Under the pieces are notes generated by a model that saw only the letters and a list, made by a program, of their open reading frames with translations, was not told the DNA's origin and made no database searches. Both the position numbers and the translations under genes were made by a program. From NCBI GenBank assembly GCA_003344405.1, contig NOWV01000031.1:526259-590258 (forward strand): 64,000 nt of DNA, read 5' to 3'. Below, one piece after another: positions 38,401 through 51,412 of this stretch (the stretch's first letter is position 1; the number at the start of each line of letters is the position of its first letter). This DNA comes from Trichoplax sp. H2 (Eukaryota; Placozoa; Uniplacotomia; Trichoplacea).

Positions 38401-39046
38401 AGTATTTTTGTATGTCTAAAACATTGCCAATGTACGATTGAACGTCATTGAACGCGTAAGGAGCAGCTGATGATTACTTCAGTTTGTAAATTATTAGGAT
38501 ATGCTACTACGCTATTACAGTACTAAAGCAATAGAGTGGTATTAGGATTTTTGGGTCCTAAATTTGTTTTAATTCACCATTGAATTATCATCGCAGTAAC
38601 CTCGAAACCGTGCTATAAATTCCTAGCAGACTTCTACTGACAGAGTTAAATAATACAGCTAGAGTACAGGCTGTAGCCAAGCGACGGATAACGCGCAGCT
38701 AGACAGACTGAAGGACTACGAAGCAGTCCCTGTCAATTTGCTCGATTGGAAAGCCAGTACATGACGTGGCGGTACAGTGTACAGTACAGTACGTGTTGTA
38801 AAGTACTGTAGTCTACTGTACTGTACACTGTACGGTACAGTACAGGAGAGAGTCGGTTAGTGGCTCTCTCTGGCATTCCGTCTTGGTCGAGGGTCGATGA
38901 AAGCTAAAGCCAGGAAATATACAGAATAAAATGAAAACCAAAAGCAACCTCTGCAGCCTATCTCAAGCATTTTTCTAATCGTGCTATAGCTACTGCAACG
39001 TGTTGTCAGCTAATATTGACATCTACTCACCCGACGAAACGTGATC
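35435..39046. other. Intergenic DNA without recognised gene
   Basis: A poly(A) signal for noggin lies at 35728-35733. Small ORFs on both strands at 38119-38393 match nothing. At 38770-38850 there is a dense block of CTGTAC/GTACAG motifs. No known transposon was seen. Confidence 0.5.
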
Positions 39047-42000
39047 ATGCAGTTATTTCGCTCGTTTATCTTCTGCTTCCTAACGTTGATAATACTGATG
39101 TGAGTATCTACGAGATGGACATGAAACTCTTTGCCATTTTGCTTGCTCTAGCTAGTAGCATACCAACTTGTTGTAATCCATCAATACTGGCGTAAGCTTG
39201 TTAATAAGATCTTCATCGTCGTATTATATATGTTGCCCAGTCATCGTTGAGATCTCAACTTTAGTTCAGTCATGAAATAAAAGTGAATCACAATGGATAG
39301 GATAGGATAGGATAATTCTCATATAGTGGCAACGCTCTATACTTTGGCCGTTAGCGACGACGAATCGCGCTTTTGCNNNNNNNNNNNNNNNNNNNNAATA
39401 TTTAAATCAGTGATGATTATCTGATCTAACGTCCAGTAAAGTGTGAAGTTATACAATTGATCGCTACGAATGAATTTAATTAATAATTACAAAAATGATA
39501 TCATTCAACTGATTCATCACAGTTACATCACCACAATTTATCAATTCTTATCATAAAGAAAGTGATATAGTGAAACAGACAGAGAAATTGGACATTGTTT
39601 TGATCATTTCTATAGCTATTCTAGTAGAAATTTGCAGCAATGTAATCATAGCTTTTAAAAGGAAGCAATTAATCGCCCAATGTAGATAGATGCTGATACT
39701 AGACAATCTAAAATTGTNNNNNNNNNNNNNNNNNNNNTCTTTGCCATTTTGCTTGCTCTAGCTAGTAGCATGCCAACTTGTTGTAATCCATCAATACTGG
39801 CGTAAGCTTATTAATAGGATCTTCATCGTCGTATTATACATGTTGCCCAGTCATCGTTGAGATATCAACTTTAGTTCAGTCATGAAATAAAAGTGAATCA
39901 CAATGGATAGGATAGGATAGGATAATTCTCATATAGTGGCAACGCTCTATACTTTGGCCGTTAGCGACGACGAATCGCGCTTTTGCTATATTGCGACTAA
40001 CTGAATGCACATTGGACATAGTACTTACTGTGGCCTTGCAGAAACATATCGAGTATAACTGGTAAAGGCCATGAGGGAAATTTCAATAATGTGTGCTAAT
40101 ATTCAATTTTCTGCCATATCATGTAGTACACTGTAACAGTACTTGGAATCAGCATAGTTATCAACCTCTTGTCATGTTGTCTAGACCATCAATGAACAAT
40201 AGATGGAATCGATTCCTTCATTACGTATTCATTACATAGTATTGATATATAGGTATAAAGACCCTACCAGTGGAATAGCTATATAGATAGAAGAAAGTGA
40301 TACAGTATTTCTCTATGCAGTATTTTCCTTCAGCACATCACATATCACATACTACATATAAATGGATGCGAATAAATTGCAAGATAGATTAGAATATGTT
40401 TCAAATCAATGGGCTGAGAACATATCATTTGACTAGTTAATATTGTTTAAAAATTATATTTAAAAATATGGTAAAGATCGGTTAATTATTTACAAAAGTA
40501 CTCCAACTTGGCTAACCATTTCGATGCTTATTAAATCTGTAAGGAATAATGGCTGATAAGCTGTACGTATTTATATTTTATGAATAGCGTAAACAATCAA
40601 CACTGCCTATACTGTCAAAATGATGATCGTGGACACTTGTTTGCCGGAAATCCAAATATTGTCGAAGTTGATGATGGCTCTTTGGACAAAATAACAGAAG
40701 CTGTTCTAGCAAATCATTTAGTCTTTGTCATGTTTTATGCACCATGGTGTTATTCAAGTCATTTAACAGCCAATCATTTTGCTGCTGCAGCCGATCGCCT
40801 TAGTACCTTGGTGAGCTAGTGCACGTATGATCTCAATTTGTTCTTGTCTATACTACATATTAATGAAGCTACTGGAAAATAGGACATTAATTCTATTGCT
40901 GATTATATCTTCGTTTACATTTCATGGTATTGTTATAGTAATAATATACTTCTGTTACGTATAAGATAACTCGCTTACAAGAATGTGCTCATAGCTGTAA
41001 TATTTTATGCTCTATCTTCAAGAAAAGTATCATCTGAGATGTTGCACACATAGACATAAAAGATTGCATCGAACAGCATTATCGAGATGATTCCTTAAAT
41101 TGTATATATATAGCACTGTAGGTTTCTGTTACACCATCATGACACTAATTGGTCAATTCCACTCCTTGCAATTTAGATTGTTTTTATTAGTGTGAATTGT
41201 TGGGTACCTGATAGTGAGTGCTACAAGAAGTATAAATTCGCTCAATATCCACAGTTTTATGCTCATATGCAAGATACCAACAATCCTATCATTTATACTG
41301 ACGAACCAATTGCTGCGAAAATGGTTAGTTTCGTTCACCATAGAATATTTTCCTAACTATCTTAGATCGTTGCATTCATAGCTTATCACCAAAAATAACC
41401 CCAACCTTTGAATTGGAAATTAAGCTTCTACTTTAAGATCAGTTACCATCTTGCCTTAGTCAAGTGTAACCATTATACGAAAACATCTTCGCAATTTTTA
41501 GGTCAAATTTCTGCTACAGCTGCTCAAACCCGTCAGAGAGATTAGAAAGAAAGGGGACTTGGAACTTCTATTATCGGAATCGCCAAACGTAATCCTGACT
41601 CATAGATTTTAAATGCAAATGAAGGATACTCTCTTTTTGACCGCTACTGACTCATATAGTTATAATAGTTCATTAATATTCTTGATGATATATTAGAGCC
41701 TTTTTGTCGGTTACTTGGGAGAAGACTGGTTTAATTCTACCATGTATAGCGAATTAGTATTGACTTCTTTGAAATCAATTGCCAATGGTAATGCATCTCG
41801 CAATAAATTTTATATAATAATATTTAGGATTTTACATTCTCGACTTGGTTTTACTGTGTAAAGTTACTTTACTGCTAGGAGAAAACTTAAACTTTGGCTG
41901 ATTACGATATCATGTATTTAATAAAATATCGTCTCATAGACATTCGTGAATGATCTTAAAATCATAGGTCCTATCGATACTATCGGTTTTGCTGTTATAA

Positions 42001-44611
42001 CTACGACTGCCTTGGGACGATATTACAAATTCGATGTTGATGTTGTACGATCAGCTGCATTATATGTTTTACCGGAGAAGAAATTGGTAAATAGCAATAT
42101 AGGACTAAAATATAGAAATTAGGTATTTTTGCATAATGATGTGATGAGGGAGACAATTAATTTTTTGTCATTTATACTATGTAATATAGATCTAGTTAAA
42201 TACGTTGTTTAAGAGCATTACATCTGTTGGCGTTGTAATTTTCTACTATTTTCGTACATCCTTAGACATGTCTTCAATGTGCAGTTATTTGCATTATCAT
42301 TGGATTATACCCGTATATTAGCTACTAGCAAATTGCCTAGAAGTACTAATTGCAAGTAGCGCACTAAAAAATGAAATTTTGTTCTAGGAATATCCGCGAC
42401 GATTACCATTTGCCATGGACAACATTCTTAATTGGACAAATTCTAAAAATATTAAGGTTTCATTTATTCTATACCTTTTAGGAATAAATTACGATCTTTG
42501 TCCTTCTCAACGTTCTCACAGCATTTCTCCCAGGTTATGCAACTAATAGTAACCTTTTTTTTGTGTTCTATGTGCTAAAGCTGGTTAATGAACTTGTACC
42601 AAATACATTTTTCTCGGACAATTTTATATCTAACCTCAAAAAGACTCCCTCCGTTATAATGTTTACTCCTTTGAATGATTCATCCGTAGCAAGGAAAGTA
42701 CTTCACGAGGTAATTATATACAATTATATCCTATTACTTTGAAATATGAATTACAATAGATTATAATAAATTTCTAACAGATAATAACGTCGTTTTGAGA
42801 AATACTAAAGATACGATATTTATCTGATCTATTACATGTATCAATGTAGTATAAACTATCTGCATTCTCCTATTGGAAAAAAAGACGTGCCTTATTGAAA
42901 CGAAGTAGAAATGAAAAGACCTGTGATCTTAGATCTTATTGTCTATCCTATCCTTCTTCGGATCAGAAAATGAACATTTGTGATTTCTGCATGTCGTGCT
43001 GCCGCCTTGATTTTTATTGTCATTATTCGTTACGAAATATTCAGCAAATTTTTAGTGGCTATTTTAAGCATCGACGAAACAAACCAACGACTTATGGTTG
43101 TAGTAGTATATACTGGACAAATTACTACCGTTCTCTGACAGTTTTATCGTCGTATTGTTGTTTGGATGAAAGCTCCAGTAAAATTATAAATAATTCGAAT
43201 ATTAGCAATGCGGAAGCTGGAGTGGATTTATATACAACGAGAATTCGTATCCATAATATTTCATGTAATGGAAGTAATATTGTTATTGCATCTGATGCCT
43301 TATACAATTACAGCAGTAAAGTTACTCGACAACGTTTCTTTCATCTTGAAACTACTTGCAAGGATAATTGTGTTTTTGGATCAAGCGCAATTTTACAGTA
43401 TGGGCTAAGTAATGTTGCTCATATAGATCGATCCAAGGTAGAACTTCACTTTTATTACATTGATTCTGGAAGTTACTGGCAACTTGCTATTAATCTCGGT
43501 GTTGAGGATGGACTGGGAAAGTCGAGAATTGCTCTTGCCATCATTGATTTAAATGTATGTCTTAAACTTATAACTAATTCTTAGAAGCTGTAGTCATATA
43601 TTATATGCAATCATTAGTCTTATTCCGCGACGGACGATAATTATTTTTAGGGTGAAGTTCAGTACGTAGAGAAAGAGAATCGTCTTTTAACTGTGAAAAC
43701 TATCAGTAAGTTAATAGTAGATATTAGATGATGTTCTTCTACGAAAGCTTTTCTTTACACACTCAAGATTGCATGTAAATACCTTCTTAATCATGGTTAG
43801 GTTACTTTCTACAAAGATATTTAAGACGTCAACTTGTTCCTAGAAGACGGCACGTAAATACAACAGTAACCGATGTATGCCAACCTACGGAAGATTACCC
43901 GTGCCTTATCGACATTTCTTATTTTAATTTCAACGAAGTTGTATTAAATAAAGAAAAGGTAATTCTAGTGACGATTAATGCTGATGATTACAAAACTAAA
44001 ATTTTTAGCTTAAGCAAATTGATTTGATTCTTCTGTTTAGAATGTTTTACTCATTTACTATGCTCCCGGGTGCGGTGTGTGCCTAGCGCAATTTCCCACT
44101 TATCTAAAAGTTGTCCATTACTTTTTACGTTCTCCTAATATTACTGTGGCTCGGTATATAATAGATAAAAATTTATTAACGTCATCTTGATGTATATACC
44201 TCACCAGCAATTGCAATTATTTGAAATTGGTTTACTTTTTATCTATTTTTGGATTCGTAAACTAAAATTTGAAGAATTGATGGTGAAAGAAACGATCTAC
44301 CAGTTCAGTATAAGGCCTATAAGTATCCAGCGCTAATACTTTTTCCGGCTCATCGGTAAGGGTTACCGCCTAACAAATACAGTAGATATTTTGCCAAGGT
44401 CGTCGACCATCGTACGGCCGTATTGATACAGTTTCCGTTGCTAAATCAAATACTATAATTTAAGTGAATAACCAAGCACTACTGTATTACTTCCCAAAAC
44501 TGTTTTATCGTCTATTGCTTTAGGAAAGGAGATTCTGTGCCATTTCCTGAGAATGAAGTAATTAGTGTTGCTTCTGTCATTGAATTCGTTCTACGTCACT
44601 CTTACTGGTAG
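39047..44611 (+). CDS. TXNDC11: TXNDC11-like thioredoxin-domain membrane protein
   Basis: TXNDC11 is an ER thioredoxin-domain protein linked to folding of other proteins (known for dual oxidase maturation and EDEM partners). Exons: 39047-39099, 40588-40810, 41191-41323, 41502-41588, 41697-41787, 41968-42086, 42388-42456, 42581-42709, 42850-43554, 43651-43705, 43801-43958, 44041-44153, 44275-44355, 44524-44611. Exon 1 encodes a hydrophobic anchor (MQLFRSFIFCFLTLIILI), in phase with exon 2. The first thioredoxin fold has FYAPWCYSSH, lacking the second active-site Cys; the second has YYAPGCGVC, an intact CxxC. VNCW, EYPRRLPFAMDNILNW, SYWQLAINLG and a C-terminal IEFVLRHSYW match family blocks. 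About 704 residues against 958-985 in human. Phases need an 11-base microexon between 40810 and 41191; 41122-41132 (V-S-V) fits but lacks a GT donor. Intron 1 contains misassembled sequence. Confidence 0.87.
39377..39396. other. Assembly gap (20 N)
   Basis: Placeholder run of 20 N in TXNDC11 intron 1. Confidence 0.98.
39397..39717. other. Misplaced 321-bp contig, deletion allele of 33290-33765
   Basis: This piece matches 33290-33459 joined directly to 33615-33765 (170 + 151 = 321 bp), leaving out 155 bp. It lies between two N runs about 6 kb from the matching locus. Most likely an alternative haplotype of the region upstream of noggin. Confidence 0.85.
39718..39737. other. Assembly gap (20 N)
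   Basis: Second placeholder N run in TXNDC11 intron 1. Confidence 0.98.
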
Positions 44612-47441
44612 ATTCTCGATAGATTCTTGGATAAATATTTCCTAAGGTAGCGTGTCACGATCTGTGCTTAAAATAGCAAGGCATAATTTCAGAGTTAAAT
44701 TAAGTTCGGCAAATTCATGCGTTTCGCGTTGTTTTAAAGACCTTAAATTTTATTATTCAACTATATTTGTACTATATTTGAGGTATGCTGTGTAGTACCT
44801 GCCTATTGCAAAATTTAATCATTTTAATTTAGGCCTTTTCTATCAATTTTTACTAGATTGAATTATTAATGATTACTTAAAAGCATAAAAAATGATGTTA
44901 TATAATATTTAGGGATTGTACTTCTCCTAGATTGTATGAGTACTTATTCCGGAATATGTGATGTCACAAAATTTGGTGTAGAACTAAGGGTATTTTCGTT
45001 TTGTAGGATTCTGTATCATGTGATTTAATATTCAAAGGTGTTATACGAGCATATTTAAGTTATACTCGTATCACAATTATTAGACTTCAGAACTATAATC
45101 GTATTCCGAACGGGCTATTTTCGTAAAAAGTTTTGATTCCGTAAAGACAGAAATTAAATCAAAGGCAATTAAAATTATGTCCATAGTCTTGCAAAATTTT
45201 ATTCTTATGTACTATTTACAAGGGCAAGATATTGCCTACTGCATTTTTATTTTTAAAATTCAATGCAAAATTTGATAACAAGTGTTATTTCTGAAATTTT
45301 AAATAAACTATTATCTCAATTGATGGAATGATACATTTATTGCTTTGATTACGAGATTGCACTCGTAACAATATGCTGTCCACACATAATTGTAACCCAT
45401 TCGGATATATCTGTATTATAATAATATATTGAATGTATTTAATAAACGGAGTGCGACTAGAATATGCCACATTTACTAGTATCGCATGAAGGTTGTGATT
45501 CTTTAGTTGTTGCAAGCACGTTTATTAATCAATGTACTGTATACAGCAAGGGCTTGTAGAAGAAGAGATGAAAGTTGATGCTTATGGTACTATTATTAGT
45601 ATCAACTGAATATAGGTAAATTGATTTGTTACGAAAAAAGTAAATATCAGTGATCAATCAATAACTCGAAGACATAATCCATGCTTAAATGCCAAGATGA
45701 AGGCTGATTAGTAAGGCATGCACTTGTGAGTTAGCGTCACAACATAATCTCAATGCATTACATAGCAAATGCTTAATAATTATATTTGAACCTACATACC
45801 AACAGCATTAAGAATAATTGGCATATTGCTGCAGCAGTATTGCACAGATGTAATCTAGGCTTCATTTACATTTTCAAATTCTGTTGTGCTCTACAGTCTG
45901 TAGGCTACAGATCAATTTGTAGACCTTTACTGTAATACTGCGTATGTTGAGATTGTTTATTTATCAAGTCCAGGCGTCTAGCTAACTGCCAATTAATACT
46001 GTAGTTAGCTTTAAACGAGATGAAATAGATATGTTACCCAAATGATCGTAATCGACCAGTCCTTGTGAGAAGCATACATTTGCATTAGCAGGTCATGCAA
46101 AGCAGGCTGCAGGCTAAGCTCGTTAGTAGAATGCTGCTTACGCGTGTATATAGACAGCTACACAATGATAACGTAATTAACTTCACGTTCGCTTTACAAT
46201 ACTATGGTAATTATCCTATGATTATTGTAAAAATGCGTAATCCTGTTTGCAAATCTGCACAGAACTTATTAGTGTCGAGATCATTTAATTATTATCAATG
46301 ATTAATATCCTTCTTGCTGTAAAACGTTTTTATAATTAATTCTATACGAAATGAAACACAATACTTAGTTAATAATCAGCTAATTCTTGCAAAAAAAATC
46401 ATACAATTACAAAAATATAGCACTTATATCCTTATAACAGCCTGAGAATTACAGTTATTTCGTCCATATCACTATAGAAAAGTTTAGTAAGACAACAGAT
46501 TACGAGGTTATTTCGGCTAATTAATGTATTATTTCTCATTTTACTTGTGGTAAATGGCCTTAAAAGATTTAACTTGCTGTCAGTTATCTATCATTATATT
46601 AGGCTCAACTGATTAGCTAACAATTCTAGATCTAAAAGCAGTAAATTAATATTCTTGTATGTCTATAATGGACAGTATACGAGTAGAAGAATCTAGAAAT
46701 TAATTACAACCATTAATTAATTATTTGCTTGACAAAAACTAGCCAAATCTCTAATTATAAGTAGGGTGACACAAGATAGATAGAAAAAATAAAGCTATTG
46801 CTGAAACTATTTTCGAATTCATTAAATAGATCAAATAATAATAAACGATAACTCAACTGATGGATCCAATATTCACCTAATATCATTACAGATTAAGATT
46901 ATACTAAATCTGGTTTTATCATCCATAACTAACATTAAGCTACGCCAATCAACAATATTATAATGATAATTGCTCTTGTGTTTACGCTTATAAAGTAATT
47001 AGTAATAACTTTCCATCTCTTGCAGGAGATCTATTTATTAAATTAGCCTAGTCGCGATTGATCTAGTAAGGCTACTACCAAGACAGGAATAAGATTACCG
47101 CATTTGACTCTTAATCAATGTATTACTATTAATTAGCACTTTAATTTTAACACGAGTTTAGCCAGTAGATCCAACGGCTCTTCAATAGCCACAAGAACTT
47201 TTGCAATGCTTGTTTAGCTTAACGATGCCTAACACCCAGGTTGTAATACTAACCACTAACATTAGAGTGAAATTTGTTCTTGTATTTACAATCTGATCAG
47301 AAATAAGCTTTCATTAATTCAATTTTCCTAGATAATAGTCAATTTGATGGTCCTAATCATACAAGATCGCCATATTAACTGGATTCTTTGTCTATCCTGA
47401 AAGTATTTATAGTGAAATGTATCTAACCAATATCATCATAA
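44612..47441. other. AT-rich intergenic DNA
   Basis: Holds the TXNDC11 3' UTR and the region beyond the end of the TPR gene. ORFs at 45285-45515 (-) and 46095-46301 (+) show no motif. Nothing else was recognised. Confidence 0.5.
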
Positions 47442-48530
47442 TTATAAAATAATATCGGAGTGCTCCTCGGTGAGGTAGAATTTTAGATTAATTCTAAATG
47501 AGTTTTCGTAAATAGTTCTCGCTTTGTCATACTCACCTAAGCCAATATAAGTAGCTCCGATGTATTTGCATGAAGTAATAATATCAGAGATTATCAAGTC
47601 ACCTTGTAGAAATCTACTTTGTAGCAATCTATTTTTCAGTACCTTATTAAATATTGTAAGAGCTTCATTATACTGGCCTTGCTTGTAATAAATCGATCCC
47701 ATTTTGTCATATAGCATGTTAATATCACGATGATGTTTTACATATCTTTTCAAATAAATTTTAATCGACTTTTTGTATACGTAAAGAGCCTCATCATATT
47801 TGGCTTGATTGTGTAAAATTGTTCCTATATTCGATAATAACTTGGCCACCGTATCCGAGTGTTTTTGGTTACTTTTTTTTCGTATAATTTTCAGAGCTTT
47901 GACATACATAACAAGAGCATCATCATACTTACATTGCCTATCATGTATTGAGCCAATTTTACTGTATAATGTAGCTACATCATTATGGTTACTACCAAGC
48001 AGGTTCTTATCAATTGTAAGGGCTCTATTATACATATTAAGAGCTTGATCATATTTGCCTTCGTTATCAAAGATTTCGCCTATTTTAAGATAGGATTTAC
48101 TGACTACAATATTATTATCGCCATATAAGTTCAATTTTATTGTAAGTGATTTTAAATAATTATCATAGGCACTATTAGTATTGCCTTGTAATATCTTAAT
48201 ATCACCTTGTAGATCCAAGCATGTAATTAGTTGTTTATCATCTTGCAATTTTGTAGCTATTTCTTGTGCTCTTTGGCATATTGTATAGGCTAACGTCGGC
48301 TTTTCAAAGTAAATATAAATTCTACAAGTATGATAGTAAAGATCGAATTCAAGTCCATCAAGATCATCAGGCTTATTGATCATATAATCAATTTGATCGA
48401 TAAGCTTTTTAAGATAATACAGGGATCGCGAAAAATTTCCAACTTCATAATATTTCCGGCCTTTCTTAAATTGAAGCCGTATCTGTTTAGTGAGTTTTTC
48501 AGCTTTACCACTAATGGATGGACTTATCAT
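47442..48530 (-). CDS. Tetratricopeptide-repeat protein, kinesin-light-chain type
   Basis: A 362-codon open frame without introns. About 42-residue TPR units follow an N-terminal helical part (roughly residues 1-120): KIGEIFDNEGKYDQALNMY, KIGSIHDRQCKYDDALVMY, NIGTILHNQAKYDEALYVY, KMGSIYYKQGQYNEALTIF and YIGATYIGLGEYDKARTIY. This spacing and the G-x-Y-x-x-A core are those of KLC/NPHP3-like TPRs, which act as protein-binding scaffolds; the partner is unknown. The frame stops right after HSDIIL, where another repeat would begin; one base further the +1 frame reads NYDDIG, the expected start of the next helix, so the C-terminus may be truncated by a frameshift. An acceptor-like TAG precedes ten open codons upstream of the ATG, so an upstream exon is possible. 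Two decayed relatives lie nearby. Confidence 0.75.
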   Translation of the reverse strand: MISPSISGKAEKLTKQIRLQFKKGRKYYEVGNFSRSLYYLKKLIDQIDYMINKPDDLDGLEFDLYYHTCRIYIYFEKPTLAYTICQRAQEIATKLQDDKQLITCLDLQGDIKILQGNTNSAYDNYLKSLTIKLNLYGDNNIVVSKSYLKIGEIFDNEGKYDQALNMYNRALTIDKNLLGSNHNDVATLYSKIGSIHDRQCKYDDALVMYVKALKIIRKKSNQKHSDTVAKLLSNIGTILHNQAKYDEALYVYKKSIKIYLKRYVKHHRDINMLYDKMGSIYYKQGQYNEALTIFNKVLKNRLLQSRFLQGDLIISDIITSCKYIGATYIGLGEYDKARTIYENSFRINLKFYLTEEHSDIIL

Positions 48531-50323
48531 ATTGTTATTTTCGCTGGATTGAAATCGTTGCTATGTAAAATGAGAAGAGATATATTAAGTTCACAATTTA
48601 ACTTTCAGGCATATCAATGGCGCAATGAATAAAAATAAATGATTGGTAACTGTTCGTAAGCACAAGTATATATTGAAGCATGATTTGCACGTATATTTAA
48701 CGTTATATTCTGTATTATTATACAAGGATAGATTGCGCAGTTATTTTCAGTTTAAACGATACAGTTCCTTTGACATCTATTTTTAATCTATGACTTAATG
48801 CTTTTGTGTGTACTAAGAGTATAGCTAGCAAAAGTAGAGCTTTGCAACATTAAATATTCTATGACTTACAAATTAATTAATTATAGTATTTAAATTTTTC
48901 AATACGTACTACTCGAAAAATAATCCAGTTTTTACGCAGTGAACGAAAGCCTTCGTCAATTTACAATTCTGGTAATCGTATAGCGTATAGAACAATTTCA
49001 CTCATTATTTAATAACACCGGAAAGTGTATAAGGGTTCTGCTTACATCAGTCAGATAATATTTAAAATTATTTTAAGGAGAAATCATGCAGCTGCTGATG
49101 ATTGTTGCCTTAATTTAGTCGATTTGATCGGCTGTATTTTTATGTATTATATAATATATTCAATTATATTCGCATAGATGTATAAATTCTACAAACTTCG
49201 AAATTATGTTAAAAGTATAAATGCAAAATATATTACGTCAGAATACAATTAACAGAAACCTTAACTCAATAGACACCAGAAGTCATAACAGAACAGCTAC
49301 CCTAGAAAGTATTTTGAAATAACCGGAAGTGTAGTATGAAATGATTATTATATATTCAATTGAGCAAACAAACATAGTAAAAAAGAAATAATGAGATGCT
49401 GTACCATATCCATTACTAATGAATTATGATAGCCGTTTAAAATAAATGACTCGATTTGAATCATGATCTAACTTTTTAAAGCTTGCATGCAGTACAATTT
49501 GTAAACACGGAATTCGTTGATTTTCGATTCATTCACTTGAGTAGAATTAAATTATCATAAGATGCAAATGGCTAAGGAAATATACAACTTGATCACAATA
49601 TTCTTACCGGATTTATTGCATTAAAAGATCGCATTGTATTACGGGTATTACCTAATCATATTTTTAATTAATGAGAATAGAACTCATTCGCCGTGCCCTA
49701 GAGGCATATCTTGTCTCCAGAATCTACTCTATAGAGCGGCATTTTCGCATTTATCGTACATAATAATACGATGTGGACGTGAATGTGGATTTTTAGAATA
49801 CGTATTATATTGATGCCAAATTACCTGGAGTTATATTAGACGCTAAAATTATTAATGTGTAATGCTAAATAGCTTGCTATTTTTACTAACAATGACTGTA
49901 TAAAACAGTTTCTGACTTTATTACCATACTTTAGATATTTACAATTAATAGAATAATACTCTTTCACAATAGGTAATAGGCATGAATGATAATATGATGC
50001 CAGAGTAAAATACTTGTAAACGCAATTTTAAAGTGCTATCGATGTAATTTTCCTACACCTATTGAAAATAAAACGGTCAAGAATTTGCTCAAGCGACTGC
50101 AAATTGGATCTTTAACCTTATGCAATAGCTAAGGCTGTAACGGTTTTAGTTAAGTCTTTGTTAGAGCGCCTGTCCTGCTCCTTACTCTTACCGTTACAAC
50201 CGTCGCAACTGGTCTCTTATCCAGTGATTATATATGCTGTATATCAAACGCTATTATCATACTGTACTATTTATCCCTAATACCTTAATAGGTTGTACAA
50301 AAAATATTATGTGAATACATTAC
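48531..50323. other. AT-rich intergenic DNA
   Basis: No gene recognised. A short stretch at about 50073-50125 (GAATTTGCTCAAGCGACTG) resembles 53021-53060 inside the frameshifted gene, hinting at another remnant of that family. Confidence 0.4.
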
Positions 50324-50974
50324 AGCTTTGATGTATTTGCATGGCGTAGCAATGACCGAGACTATCTGAATGTCTGGTAGTTGTCTACTTTACAGTACTA
50401 TATTAAGTATTGTAAGAACTTTATTATAAATCGTAGTCGTACATAAAGTAAATCCATCCTATTTTGTCAGATAGATTACGAATAATTAATAGAGTAAATA
50501 TCATGACGAGATTTCTATGCATTTCTAACCAAATTTCATCAACTCCTTATATACATAAAGGGCCTCATCATATTTGGCTTAATTGTGTAAACTTTTCCTA
50601 TTTTCCATAATAACTCGGCTACCGTATCTAAATGGTTTTGATTTCACTTTACTCGCTTATTTTTTAGGGCATTGACATACATAATAAGATTGGATTTTAT
50701 CATAAATGGCCTGTTATACATATTAAGAGCTTGATCATATTTGCCTTTTTTATCGTAGATTTCGTATATTTTACGATAGGATTTACTGAAAAAAAACATT
50801 ATTATCGTCATATAAGATTATTTCATTGTAAGTGATTTTAAATAACTATGATAATCATCATTGGTATCGCCTGGTAATATCTCAATGTCGCCTCAAAGAT
50901 CCAAGCATGCAGTAAATTCTTCTTCATCTTTCAATTTCGTAGCTATTTTTTGTGCTATTTGGCATGTTGTATAC
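50324..50974 (-). pseudogene. Decayed copy of the TPR gene
   Basis: DNA similarity to 47555-48280 is clear and co-linear: for example ACATAAAGGGCCTCATCATA with the copy at about 47780, CATATTAAGAGCTTGATCATATTTGCC at 50719, and TCCAAGCATGCAGTAAATTC at 50900. The copy corresponds to residues from about 80 to 325 of the gene at 47442-48530. Indels and stop codons break every frame, and both ends of the gene are missing, so it is a non-functional duplicate. Confidence 0.85.
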
Positions 50975-51202
50975 CAACTTGAAGTAGTGTACACAATAAT
51001 ATTGTAGCAAAGACGATGATAATTAATAATATACATATTCGGGTATGTTAAAACAAATAAAAGGTGTGAGTACGTACATATTTTATGCAGTATACGATGT
51101 ATGACGAGCTTAGGTTCTATCAGTATAAATATTTATATAAGATAGCAATAAGTAAGATGAATTCATGTCGGTAATCTATTACTTTAGACTATAGTACTTT
51201 TT

Positions 51203-51320
51203 AGAGTAACTAGTACAAACTCCCGTCGCTTTGCTGACGGTTTACGATAATGTGCTCATTTAACAGATAGTATTACCATTTGATAGACCTGTCAGAGGTT
51301 CAGTAACTTTATACCGTGTA
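51203..51320. repeat. 118-bp dispersed element, copy 1
   Basis: GTAACTAGTACAAACTCCCG through GGTTCAGTAACTTTATACCG is nearly identical to 62602-62719. It holds the small hairpin CCGTC-GCTTTGCT-GACGG. Flanking DNA of the two copies is unrelated. Confidence 0.85.
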
Positions 51321-51412
51321 GATAAAATATCATGAAAATGAAAGATTATACATGTAAATACAGTATTTGCTAAATTAATTACTATCATTATAAAATGATT
51401 ACGGGTATTTAA

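Larger units (their letters stand above)
39128..39986. other. Duplicated contig ends around two N gaps
   Basis: Sequence 39128-39376 is repeated at 39738-39986 with the same length (249 bp) and only a few substitutions. Between them sit two 20-N runs and a 321-bp piece. This is the pattern of overlapping contig ends from two haplotypes that were not merged. It lies entirely within TXNDC11 intron 1, so the gene model is unaffected. Confidence 0.9.

Noticed and set aside
43125-43408. ORFs in other frames within 42850-43554
   Set aside because: Shadows of the large TXNDC11 exon.
47809-48632. Plus-strand ORFs of 79 and 100 codons
   Set aside because: Antisense to the TPR repeats of the gene at 47442-48530.
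50165-50207. Inverted repeat TGTAACGG ... CCGTTACA
   Set aside because: Only 8 bp with a long loop; not distinguishable from chance in this AT-rich DNA.
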